Source: W0P33-017 sp963640395
Lineage (GTDB): Bacteria; Bacillota; Clostridia; Lachnospirales; Lachnospiraceae
Length of the DNA stretch: 37,251 nucleotides
Assembly (NCBI GenBank): GCA_963640395.1
Contig: CAVHZH010000011.1
Location: forward strand, 1 to 37,251
Direction: 5' to 3'
Shown: one piece after another, positions 1 to 7,370 of the stretch
Numbering within the stretch: position 1 is the first letter of the stretch
How the letters are laid out: every line of letters starts with the position of its first letter
Position numbers and translations under genes: made by a program
Notes under the pieces: generated by a model
Databases searched by the model: none
What the model saw: only the letters and a program-made list of their open reading frames with translations
What the model was told of the DNA's origin: nothing

Positions 1-27
1 GCTGCTTCGCAGCGCAAATCCGGCGCG

Positions 28-51
28 GGAAACGCTTTAATCAGCGTTTCC
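28..51. repeat. Palindrome, left copy
   Basis: Perfect 9-bp inverted repeat (28-36 and 43-51) with a 6-nt loop, followed by TTAAAA. Its right arm and flank (about 39-54) match the right arm of the larger palindrome at 4120-4152 with only two differences, so the two are copies of one repeat type. They bracket the binding-protein/kinase pair. Positions 1-13 hold a further small hairpin (GCTGC-ttc-GCAGC). The rest of 1-115 shows no gene and no convincing promoter. Confidence 0.6.
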
Positions 52-115
52 TTAAAATGGATGAAACCGAATAACGATGGACAAGATGGAATACAATTTG
101 TGAGGGGATGCAGGA

Positions 116-1402
116 ATGGGAAAAAGAGCATTTATGCGATTGTTGGCAGGGAGTATGGCGGTGTTAAGCCTTACAGGATGTTCGGGTAAAACAGCAAATA
201 GGGTACAACTGGTTGAAAAAGGTACGCGGGAAACGGTTACCCTGACTTTTTTTGGAAATAAAGCAGATGAAAGCAATGTGCATGTGATTGAAAAAATCAT
301 GAGTGATTATATGAAGGAACATCCGGATATTGTCATTACTTACGAATCTATTAAGGGAACGGATTACTATGACACATTGCTCAAACGAATGGAATCAGGC
401 AATGGAGATGACATTTTTATGGTTGACCATGATTCGACGATCAGTCTCCAGAAGGAAGGAAAACTCGCAGATCTGACAGGTCTGTCAACCGTTGACCGGT
501 ATGCGGAAGATATGAAAGAGCAGTTCGTTCAGGAGGATGGAATCTACTGGCTGCCGACAACGGTATCTGCATTTGGACTTTACTGCAATATGGACATGCT
601 AAGGGAGCATGGTCAGAGCGTTCCTGCAAATCTGCAGGAATTTGAAGCTGTATGCGACTATTTTATAGGTGAAGGAATCACGCCGGTCATTGCAAACAAT
701 GATATTTCTTTAAAGACTCTGGCAATCGGAGCCTCTTATTATGAGGAATATCAAAATGGGAAAGCAGGATCGTATTTTTCAGACGTAAATTCCGGAAAAC
801 TGGGATTCGCAGAAAGTCTGTCGGATGGTATTTCGCTGGTGGATGACATACTGCAGAAAAAATATGTGGATGCAGACATCACAAAGGATACTCAGAAAAC
901 GTCGGATGACTTGGAGGCATTTGCTAAGGGTGAAAATCCGTTTATGCTGACCGGGGTATGGGCATCAAACCGCTTAAAAAGCGATTATCATGCGGAATTC
1001 ACTTATGAAGTAGACCCGCTTCCGATCCTGCGGGACGGTTCGCTGGTCGTAGTAAATCCGGATACCCGGCTTGCGGTAAATGCAGACAGCGAATATCTGG
1101 ATGAAGCAAAGCAGTTTGTGGAATATTTTACACAGGCAGAAAATCTGCATGAATTCTGTGAAGATCAGTGCTCGATTTCACCTCTGAAAGACGGGGAGTC
1201 ATCCTCTGCAAAAGAGATTCAGCCTGTGATCGCATGCTATCAGGAGGAAAAAACTGCGATAGGGGCTGATTATCGGTTAGATCTTCCGATATGGGATCTG
1301 ACGAAAGACGCGGTACAAAAGCTTTTAGACGGAGCATCAAAAGCGGATGTACAGGATGAACTGGATGCAGAAGCAAAAGAGTATCTCGGTTTCAATCATT
1401 AA
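116..1402 (+). CDS. Extracellular solute-binding lipoprotein (ABC sugar-binding type)
   Basis: A 428-residue protein with a basic N-terminus, a short hydrophobic segment and a lipobox ending LTGC, so Cys22 is the likely lipidated residue and the protein should sit on the outer face of the membrane. The mature part has the pattern of cluster-B carbohydrate-binding proteins: an early VTLTFFGNKAD strand, DDIFMVDHD, a YWLPTTVSAFGLYCN segment and a late FMLTGVWAS segment. It closely precedes a hybrid histidine kinase (11-bp gap) and no permease or ATPase gene is visible. That suggests it presents a ligand to the kinase rather than feeding a transporter, although loading a distant permease is possible. 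The family call is firm; the ligand is unknown. Confidence 0.85.
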   Translation: MGKRAFMRLLAGSMAVLSLTGCSGKTANRVQLVEKGTRETVTLTFFGNKADESNVHVIEKIMSDYMKEHPDIVITYESIKGTDYYDTLLKRMESGNGDDIFMVDHDSTISLQKEGKLADLTGLSTVDRYAEDMKEQFVQEDGIYWLPTTVSAFGLYCNMDMLREHGQSVPANLQEFEAVCDYFIGEGITPVIANNDISLKTLAIGASYYEEYQNGKAGSYFSDVNSGKLGFAESLSDGISLVDDILQKKYVDADITKDTQKTSDDLEAFAKGENPFMLTGVWASNRLKSDYHAEFTYEVDPLPILRDGSLVVVNPDTRLAVNADSEYLDEAKQFVEYFTQAENLHEFCEDQCSISPLKDGESSSAKEIQPVIACYQEEKTAIGADYRLDLPIWDLTKDAVQKLLDGASKADVQDELDAEAKEYLGFNH

Positions 1403-1413
1403 GGGGAGCACAG

Positions 1414-3960
1414 GTGTCAATGAAACATATTTTAAAGAAAAAAGGATATGCACAGATTGTAGTCATTGGAATACTGGTTATGTGTGCAGTATTGTTCTAC
1501 GGGATGTATTATATGGACAGTGTCCAGAATGATCTTTGGGACAGCTCGGTGAATACGATTATGGAAAGTACAAACCGTGCCGGAAAAATGATTTCCGAGA
1601 AAATTGACGCGGAACAGTCTGTTGTTGCCATGCAGAAGAAAACACTGGAATCCATGGATTCTTCCGATACAGATCGTATGGATGCTGTCATGAGGATGTT
1701 TGATTCCAGTCAATATACAGCGGCTCTTGTCCTGAACCATACTATTTATCCAAAGAACAGCGGCTATGAATTCCAAAACATCCCGGATGAAATCGATGAG
1801 GATGGTGAGATCCTTGCACCATATATCAGTGAAAACAGTGGCGAAAGAGTTATTGCACTTGTTCAAATGGTAACATTTCAGGATGGCGTGTCCGGTACTC
1901 TGATCAGGGAAATAGCAGGAAACAGTTTAAATGATGCGTTTTCTGTGAACTTTTTGCAGAATCGGGGACATTCTTACCTGATCAGCAGGAATGGGGATAT
2001 TTTGTTCCGGTCTACGACAGCAAGAGGAAACAAGACTGCCAGCAATTTTTTTACACTCCTGAAAAATGAAGAAGGAAATGAGAGCGCGGCAGTAGATGAA
2101 GTGGCAGGGATCGTGGCAGACGGAGATTCCGGGTGGTCCGTGTTTTCCTATAACGGGGAGAATAATCTGTATTATTTTACACCTGTAAAATCTACAGACT
2201 GGTATCTGGTATCGGTTGTGCTGGAAGATGTGCTGAATGTACAGACACATCATATTTTGGTGAGGACTTTTATTCTGGCAGGTATCATTTTCCTTGGATT
2301 TGCTGTCCTGATCGCGCTGCTTATTTACAGGGAGCATCGAAATCTGAAGCTGCTTGAGAATGAAAATACATATGAAAAGCAGATGATCATTGCATCTAAT
2401 TCCGAGGCAAAAGCAGTCATACTGGGTATTGATCTGGAAAAAGACACTTGCAAACTGCTCTCAGCGGAATCTGGTGAAAAACGCATTCCCACAACAGGCA
2501 CGAAGTTTTCCGAACTGATACCTGTGCTTGCAGAAGAGATTGACGAACAGTACCGGGAGGAATATAAAGAATGGTTCGGTACAAAGAATCTGAAAAAAAT
2601 TGCAAAAAGCCAGCATAAAAATGAATATCATGAGTTTATGCTGAACAGAAATGGAAAAACACATTGGATCGGTGCTGAGGCGGTTGCGTTTCATCGGGAG
2701 AATCATGAAAACATGATCGTGTATTCAGAAAGAATCATTGATGATGCCAAAAAGGAAGAGGAAGAAAAGCGTCAGATCCTAAAAAGGGCGCTGGATGCTG
2801 CCGAGGATGCCAATAAAGCAAAGACCATGTTCCTCAACAGCATGTCTCACGATATACGGACACCTATGAATGCGATCATAGGATTTACGGCACTTGCTGC
2901 TGCACACCTCAATGATACGGAGCTTGTTAAGGATTATCTGCAGAAAATTTCTACATCCGGAAATCACTTGTTATCACTGATCAATGATATCCTTGATATG
3001 AGCCGTATCGAGAGCGGCAGCATGAAAATTGAGGAAACACAGGTACATCTGCCGGAAATGCTTCTGGAGATCCGAACTATTGTGCAGCCGGATATCGATG
3101 AAAAACAGATGGATTTCTTCATCGATACCACGGGCATTGTCAATGAGTATGTGATGTGCGACAGGCTGCATTTCAGTCAGATCATGCTGAATCTGCTGAG
3201 CAATGCGGTAAAGTATACGCCTTCCGGCGGCACCATCGGCATCCGGGTCATCCAGAAACCTGCTGTCATGCCGGGTGATGCATGTTACGAGTTCCATGTG
3301 AAGGACACAGGCATCGGAATGAGCGGCGAATTCCAGAAACATGTTTTTGAAACCTTTACAAGAGAGCAGACGCAAACGGTGAACGGTATTCAGGGAACCG
3401 GGCTTGGAATGGCGATCACGAAGAATATCGTGGATATGATGGGCGGTACGATCTCCGTGAACAGCAAAATGGAAGCCGGAACAGAATTTGTTGTCACGCT
3501 GCAGCTTAAGATATGCAGGGAAACCGGTAAGGCTGATGCTTTGGAAGAGGCTGTTGACCTCAAAACCGACTTTGACATAAAAGGGACAAAGGTTCTGCTG
3601 GCGGAAGACAATGAATTGAACAGGGAAATTGTCACAGCGATATTAGAAGATGCCGGAGTGGAAGTCACGAGTGTAAAGGATGGAATCGAGGCTGTTGAAG
3701 CAGTGGCAGATTCCAAACCCGGACAATACGATCTGGTCCTGATGGATATCCAGATGCCGCTGATGGATGGCTACACGGCAACGAGAGAGATCCGTACCCT
3801 AAAGAATACGGACGTTGCAGATATTCCGATCATAGCACTGACGGCGAATGCTTTTGATTCCGATAAGCAGAAAGCATTACAAACCGGAATGAACGGATAT
3901 ATAGCAAAACCAATCAGTGCGGAGAAGCTGATGGAAGTTATGAAGAAAGTGTTATCGTGA
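1414..3960 (+). CDS. Hybrid sensor histidine kinase/response regulator
   Basis: An 848-residue membrane kinase. Residues about 14-33 and 284-304 are membrane segments enclosing a ~250-residue extracellular sensor region (Cache-like by layout). A PAS-like stretch follows at about 335-440, then a short coiled linker, a HisKA domain (SMSHDIRTPMNAIIGF, phospho-accepting His479), an HATPase domain (NLLSNAVKYTP, DTGIGM, GTGLGMAI) and a C-terminal receiver domain (VLLAEDNELN, acceptor Asp778 in LVLMDIQMP, and the TAN and KP motifs). There is no Hpt domain and no DNA-binding output, so phosphate must pass to an unlinked partner or the receiver feeds back on the kinase. The gene lies 11 bp after the binding-protein gene and is probably co-transcribed and co-functional with it. 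Start ATG 1414. Confidence 0.9.
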   Translation: MSMKHILKKKGYAQIVVIGILVMCAVLFYGMYYMDSVQNDLWDSSVNTIMESTNRAGKMISEKIDAEQSVVAMQKKTLESMDSSDTDRMDAVMRMFDSSQYTAALVLNHTIYPKNSGYEFQNIPDEIDEDGEILAPYISENSGERVIALVQMVTFQDGVSGTLIREIAGNSLNDAFSVNFLQNRGHSYLISRNGDILFRSTTARGNKTASNFFTLLKNEEGNESAAVDEVAGIVADGDSGWSVFSYNGENNLYYFTPVKSTDWYLVSVVLEDVLNVQTHHILVRTFILAGIIFLGFAVLIALLIYREHRNLKLLENENTYEKQMIIASNSEAKAVILGIDLEKDTCKLLSAESGEKRIPTTGTKFSELIPVLAEEIDEQYREEYKEWFGTKNLKKIAKSQHKNEYHEFMLNRNGKTHWIGAEAVAFHRENHENMIVYSERIIDDAKKEEEEKRQILKRALDAAEDANKAKTMFLNSMSHDIRTPMNAIIGFTALAAAHLNDTELVKDYLQKISTSGNHLLSLINDILDMSRIESGSMKIEETQVHLPEMLLEIRTIVQPDIDEKQMDFFIDTTGIVNEYVMCDRLHFSQIMLNLLSNAVKYTPSGGTIGIRVIQKPAVMPGDACYEFHVKDTGIGMSGEFQKHVFETFTREQTQTVNGIQGTGLGMAITKNIVDMMGGTISVNSKMEAGTEFVVTLQLKICRETGKADALEEAVDLKTDFDIKGTKVLLAEDNELNREIVTAILEDAGVEVTSVKDGIEAVEAVADSKPGQYDLVLMDIQMPLMDGYTATREIRTLKNTDVADIPIIALTANAFDSDKQKALQTGMNGYIAKPISAEKLMEVMKKVLS

Positions 3961-4077
3961 TATGTGGTCGCGGAAATGAAAAAGTGGTATCTTGTTCTTT
4001 ATCAAATCAAGGATGATACAGTGTATGTGGATCATATCCTTGACTGCCGTAAGGATTATAGCTGGTTGATTAGTTGA
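3961..4077 (+). pseudogene. RelE/ParE-type toxin, C-terminal remnant
   Basis: Directly after the kinase stop codon the same frame stays open for 38 codons and ends in TGA. The peptide contains LVLYQIKDDTVYVDHILD followed by CRKDY, which matches the last beta strands and tail of RelE/ParE-family type II toxins. The N-terminal half and any antitoxin gene are missing, and the first internal ATG (3976) would give only 33 residues. It is most simply the tail of a toxin gene cut by insertion of the upstream two-gene module. The family call rests on pattern recognition alone. Confidence 0.6.
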
Positions 4078-4119
4078 AAACAGAATAACAGATACAGCCC
4101 ATATGATTGGAAGGGAAAT

Positions 4120-4152
4120 TAAGGAAATGCTGATTAAATCAGCATTTCCTTA
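4120..4152. terminator. Perfect 15-bp palindrome between convergent genes; possible two-way terminator and repeat
   Basis: Arms 4120-4134 and 4138-4152 are perfectly complementary, with a 3-nt loop. It lies between the kinase/toxin remnant (+) and argG (-), where a bidirectional terminator would be expected, though neither side has a long T-run. The right arm closely resembles that of the palindrome at 28-51, so it may equally be a copy of a dispersed repeat or the edge of an insertion. Confidence 0.55.
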
Positions 4153-4192
4153 GGTCAGTCCATTGTGAACCGCCCTTTACCAATCCAAATAC

Positions 4193-5416
4193 TTATTTCT
4201 TATTCTTATTTACCTCTAACATACGCAGCGCACGTACTTTCAACGGCAGACCAAACAGCGTGATGAATCCCTGAGCATCGTGGTGGTCGTAGTCGTTTCC
4301 GGTTGTGAAGCTGGCAAGTGACTCGCTGTAGAGAGAGTACGGAGAAGCGGTACCTGCTTTGCTGATCGTGCCCTTGTACAGCTTGAATTTTACTTCACCG
4401 GTTACATATTTCTGAGTAGACTCGATGAATGCCTGCTGTGCCTCGCGCAGCGGAGTGAACCATTTTCCTTCGTATACAACCTGCGCCAGACGGCGTCCCA
4501 TCTCCAGCTTTGCAGCCATTGTATCGCGGTCGAGGATCAGCTCCTCAAGCTGGTCATGCGCCTCCATGAGAATGGTTCCACCGGGTGTCTCGTATACGCC
4601 GCGGCTCTTCATGCCTACAACACGGTTTTCTACGATATCTACAATGCCGATGCCGTGCTTGCCGCCGAGACGGTTCAGCTCACGGATGATATCAGCAACC
4701 TTCATTTCTTTTCCGTTGACAGACTTCGGCACACCTGCCTCAAAGGTCATCGTTACATATTCCGGCTCGTCGGGTGCTTTTTCCGGTGTCACGCCGAGTA
4801 CGAGCAGATGCTCATAGTTGGGCTCGCAGGAAGGGTCCTCCAGCTCCAGTCCCTCATGGCTGATATGCCACAGGTTACGGTCACGGCTGTAGCTGCTGTC
4901 GGTAGAAAACGGAAGGTCAATGCCGTGTGCCTTGCAGTAGTCGATCTCTGCCTGACGGGAATCCATCTGCCATTTGTCGTCACGCCACGGGGCAATAATC
5001 TTGATGTCGGGAGCCAGTGCCTTGATCGCCAGCTCAAAGCGGATCTGGTCGTTTCCTTTTCCGGTAGCACCGTGGCAGATCGCTACGGCACCTTCTTTTC
5101 TGGCAATCTCTACGAGACGCTTGGCGATGCCCGGGCGCGCCATAGAAGTTCCGAGCAGATATTTGTGCTCGTAGACTGCGCTGCCCATCACGCAGGGCAT
5201 GATGTAGTCTTCTGCGAACTCGTCCGTGATGTCCTCAATATATAACTTGGAAGCACCGGAGAGCTTGGCACGCTCGTCCAGTCCGTCCAGCTCCTCCTCC
5301 TGTCCGCAGTCGATACAGCAGCAGATAACCTCATAATCATAGGTTTCCTTCAGCCACGGGATGATTGCTGTCGTATCCAGTCCGCCGGAATAGGCGAGAA
5401 CTACTTTTTCTTTCAT
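4193..5416 (-). CDS. argG: Argininosuccinate synthase
   Basis: A 407-residue protein of normal family length. It joins citrulline and aspartate with ATP hydrolysis to give argininosuccinate, the penultimate step of arginine synthesis in the cytoplasm. The N-terminal PP-loop AYSGGLDTTAIIPWL and the later GATGKGNDQIRFEL and TDSSYSRDRNLWHIS segments are diagnostic. The start is fixed by AGGAGG just upstream of ATG (5416, reading leftward). The gene diverges from argC across a 232-bp region with ArgR-type boxes and its own sigma-A promoter. argH is not in the window. Confidence 0.98.
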   Translation of the reverse strand: MKEKVVLAYSGGLDTTAIIPWLKETYDYEVICCCIDCGQEEELDGLDERAKLSGASKLYIEDITDEFAEDYIMPCVMGSAVYEHKYLLGTSMARPGIAKRLVEIARKEGAVAICHGATGKGNDQIRFELAIKALAPDIKIIAPWRDDKWQMDSRQAEIDYCKAHGIDLPFSTDSSYSRDRNLWHISHEGLELEDPSCEPNYEHLLVLGVTPEKAPDEPEYVTMTFEAGVPKSVNGKEMKVADIIRELNRLGGKHGIGIVDIVENRVVGMKSRGVYETPGGTILMEAHDQLEELILDRDTMAAKLEMGRRLAQVVYEGKWFTPLREAQQAFIESTQKYVTGEVKFKLYKGTISKAGTASPYSLYSESLASFTTGNDYDHHDAQGFITLFGLPLKVRALRMLEVNKNKK

Positions 5417-5461
5417 TTGTCTTTCCTCCTAAAATTACTCACATTTTTCTAATCATCTAAC

Positions 5462-5490
5462 ATCATACATCAATTTTAGATGTAGTGCAA
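5462..5490 (-). promoter_or_regulatory. argG sigma-A promoter
   Basis: On the minus strand, TTGCAC (5490-5485), a 17-bp spacer, and TATGAT (5467-5462), about 46 bp before the argG start. The ARG-like box at 5500-5518 lies just upstream of the -35 element. Confidence 0.65.
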
Positions 5491-5499
5491 CTGAAAAAA

Positions 5500-5518
5500 T
5501 ATGCAAAATAAATGCATA
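5500..5518. promoter_or_regulatory. Degenerate ARG box (ArgR operator)
   Basis: Imperfect palindrome TATGCAAAATAAATGCATA resembling the ArgR/AhrC site pattern (TGNAT, about 4 nt, ATNCA), but with one extra central base. Its centre is about 30 bp, or three helical turns, from the stronger box at 5531-5548, as expected for cooperative hexamer binding. Confidence 0.5.
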
Positions 5519-5530
5519 AAACATGTTAAA

Positions 5531-5548
5531 TATGCATAATTACGCATA
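5531..5548. promoter_or_regulatory. ARG box (ArgR operator)
   Basis: TATGCATAATTACGCATA is a near-perfect palindrome fitting the ARG box TGNATAATTATNCA, including the central AATT. It sits in the argG-argC divergent region. Related half-sites occur on both sides (5513-5527 and about 5551-5568). Confidence 0.7.
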
Positions 5549-5575
5549 AAATATGTGAAAAGTTGCAAAAAACAC

Positions 5576-5604
5576 TTTACGAATAGAAAAAATAGTATTA
5601 GTAT
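5576..5604 (+). promoter_or_regulatory. Likely argC promoter
   Basis: TTTACG, a 17-bp spacer, then TAGTAT, 45 bp before the argC start and downstream of the ARG boxes. The match to consensus is only fair, so the exact hexamers are tentative. Confidence 0.4.
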
Positions 5605-5648
5605 AGGAAAAGATGAGTCATGAGAATTAAAAAGGAAGGTAAAATCCA

Positions 5649-6707
5649 ATGATAAAAGCAGGTATTATCGGTGCAACCGGCTATGCAGGAGCGGAGCTGG
5701 TGCGCATCTTACTCAGGCATAAAGAGGTAACCATCAAGTGGTACGGTTCGCGCAGCTATGTAGACGAAAAATATGCAAGCGTGTACCGCAACATGTTTGA
5801 ACTGGTGGAGGACAAATGTCTCGACGATAACATTGAGGAGCTGGCGGATCAGGTGGATGTGATCTTTACAGCGACCCCGCAGGGCTATCTGGGCGGCATT
5901 CTGACGGAGGAACTGTTGAAAAAGGCGAGGTTCATCGATCTGAGTGCGGACTACCGGATCAAGGATGTGGCCACCTATGAAAAATGGTACAAGATCACAC
6001 ACCAGTCACCGCAGTTGATCGAACAGGCTGTTTACGGGCTGTGCGAGATCAACCGTGGGCTGGTCAATGAAAATACGCGCCTGATCGCCAATCCGGGCTG
6101 TTATACGACCTGTTCGATCCTGACCGCTTATCCGCTCGTAAAGGAGGGGCTGATTGATCCGAATACACTGATCGTGGATGCCAAGAGCGGCACTTCCGGC
6201 GCAGGACGCGGTGCCAAGCTGCCGAACCTGTTCTGTGAGGTCAATGAAAATATGAAAGCCTACGGCGTGGCGACGCACCGGCATACACCGGAGATCGAGG
6301 AGCAGCTGGGCTATGCAGCCGGCGAGCCGGTCGTGATCAATTTTACCCCGCACCTCGTGCCGATGAACCGCGGCATTCTGGCGACGGAATACGCATCGCT
6401 GGTGAAAAAGGCAGACGGAACCTATCCGACCGAGGCAGAGATACGCGCGGCTTACGACAAATATTATGCAAATGAATATTTTGTGCGCGTACTGCCGAAG
6501 GGTGAGTGCCCGGAAACGAAATGGGTCGAGGGCAGCAATTTTGTAGATGTCAATTTTGTGGTCGATGAGCGTACCGGGCGTGTCATCATGCTGGGCGCTT
6601 TGGACAATCTGGTCAAGGGTGCTGCCGGTCAGGCGGTGCAGAATATGAATCTGATGTTTGGTCTGGATGAGAAAGAGGGACTGGAGCTCGTGCCCTGTTT
6701 CCCGTAA
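5649..6707 (+). CDS. argC: N-acetyl-gamma-glutamyl-phosphate reductase
   Basis: A 352-residue enzyme that reduces N-acetylglutamyl phosphate to the semialdehyde with NADPH, third step of ornithine synthesis. The nucleotide-binding loop GATGYAG is at residues 8-14 and the catalytic cysteine is Cys151 in ANPGCYTT. The segment RHTPEIEEQL and the SGTSGAGR turn are also typical. ATG 5649 follows AAGGAAGG at normal spacing. It is the first gene of the arg run, facing argG across the ARG boxes. Confidence 0.98.
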   Translation: MIKAGIIGATGYAGAELVRILLRHKEVTIKWYGSRSYVDEKYASVYRNMFELVEDKCLDDNIEELADQVDVIFTATPQGYLGGILTEELLKKARFIDLSADYRIKDVATYEKWYKITHQSPQLIEQAVYGLCEINRGLVNENTRLIANPGCYTTCSILTAYPLVKEGLIDPNTLIVDAKSGTSGAGRGAKLPNLFCEVNENMKAYGVATHRHTPEIEEQLGYAAGEPVVINFTPHLVPMNRGILATEYASLVKKADGTYPTEAEIRAAYDKYYANEYFVRVLPKGECPETKWVEGSNFVDVNFVVDERTGRVIMLGALDNLVKGAAGQAVQNMNLMFGLDEKEGLELVPCFP

Positions 6708-6804
6708 TGCCGGAGCACAGCAGACAGAACCGTTTTGCCGGAAACAGATCATTTGAAAAAAGACAACTGCGAAAACAGTTTAAAATAAGGATAAGAAGAA
6801 CGGA

Positions 6805-7281
6805 ATGAAAGACGATATGAATAGCAAAGATACCATACAGATCCGCACGATGTCGGAGGAAGATTATGCAGGTGTATATGAGCTGTGGATGTCGATCAGG
6901 GGATTTGGCATCCGCAGTATCGATGACTCGGCGGAGGGTGTTGCGCGGTTTCTGCGGCGGAATCCGACGACCAGCATGGTTGCCGTGGACGGGACACGTA
7001 TCGTGGGAGCGATCCTGTGCGGACACGACGGCAGGCGCGGATGCTTTTACCACGTGTGCGTACATGCGGACTACCGCAATCACGGGATTGGCAAGGCAAT
7101 GGCTGTCGCGTGTATGCGTGCGCTGCAGGCGGAGCAGATCAACAAGGTGAGCCTGATCGCATTCAAGAGCAACGAGGTCGGAAACCGGTTCTGGAAGAGT
7201 GTCGGCTGGACGTTCCGCGAGGATCTGAACTACTATGATTTCACATTAAATGATGCGAATATCACGAGGTTCAACGAGTAA
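6805..7281 (+). CDS. GNAT-family N-acetyltransferase in the arginine operon
   Basis: A 158-residue single-domain GNAT protein. The acetyl-CoA-binding motif A is seen as HVCVHADYRNHGIGKAMA (residues 83-100), followed by a typical motif B (NEVGNRFWKSVGW). It resembles the YpeA/RimI-like group. The substrate cannot be read from sequence. Its place between argC and argJ raises the possibility that it is a short N-acetylglutamate synthase, but an unrelated small-molecule or protein acetyltransferase is equally possible. The start is uncertain: ATG 6805 and ATG 6817 both have weak ribosome binding sites. Confidence 0.8.
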   Translation: MKDDMNSKDTIQIRTMSEEDYAGVYELWMSIRGFGIRSIDDSAEGVARFLRRNPTTSMVAVDGTRIVGAILCGHDGRRGCFYHVCVHADYRNHGIGKAMAVACMRALQAEQINKVSLIAFKSNEVGNRFWKSVGWTFREDLNYYDFTLNDANITRFNE

Positions 7282-7337
7282 TCGGAACACCCTGCCGGAC
7301 GGTTGCGGTATGGTGATAGAAATTGGAATTTTGCAAT

Positions 7338-7352
7338 CGCATAATCAATGCA
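7338..7352. promoter_or_regulatory. Possible further ARG-like box before argJ
   Basis: CGCATAATCAATGCA forms a GCAT/ATGC palindrome similar to the box at 5531-5548, lying 19 bp before the argJ start. The half-site spacing is one base longer than canonical, so it may be chance. Confidence 0.3.
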
Positions 7353-7370
7353 TGAAAAAGAGGAGAACAT

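Noticed and set aside
4556..5245. Long plus-strand open frame (229 codons) opposite argG
   Set aside because: It lies wholly antisense to a clear argininosuccinate synthase, has no ribosome binding site and shows no recognisable domain; it is a by-product of argG codon use.
6006..6752. Minus-strand open frame of 248 codons opposite argC
   Set aside because: Shadow of argC, with Cys/His/Arg-rich translation typical of antisense frames.
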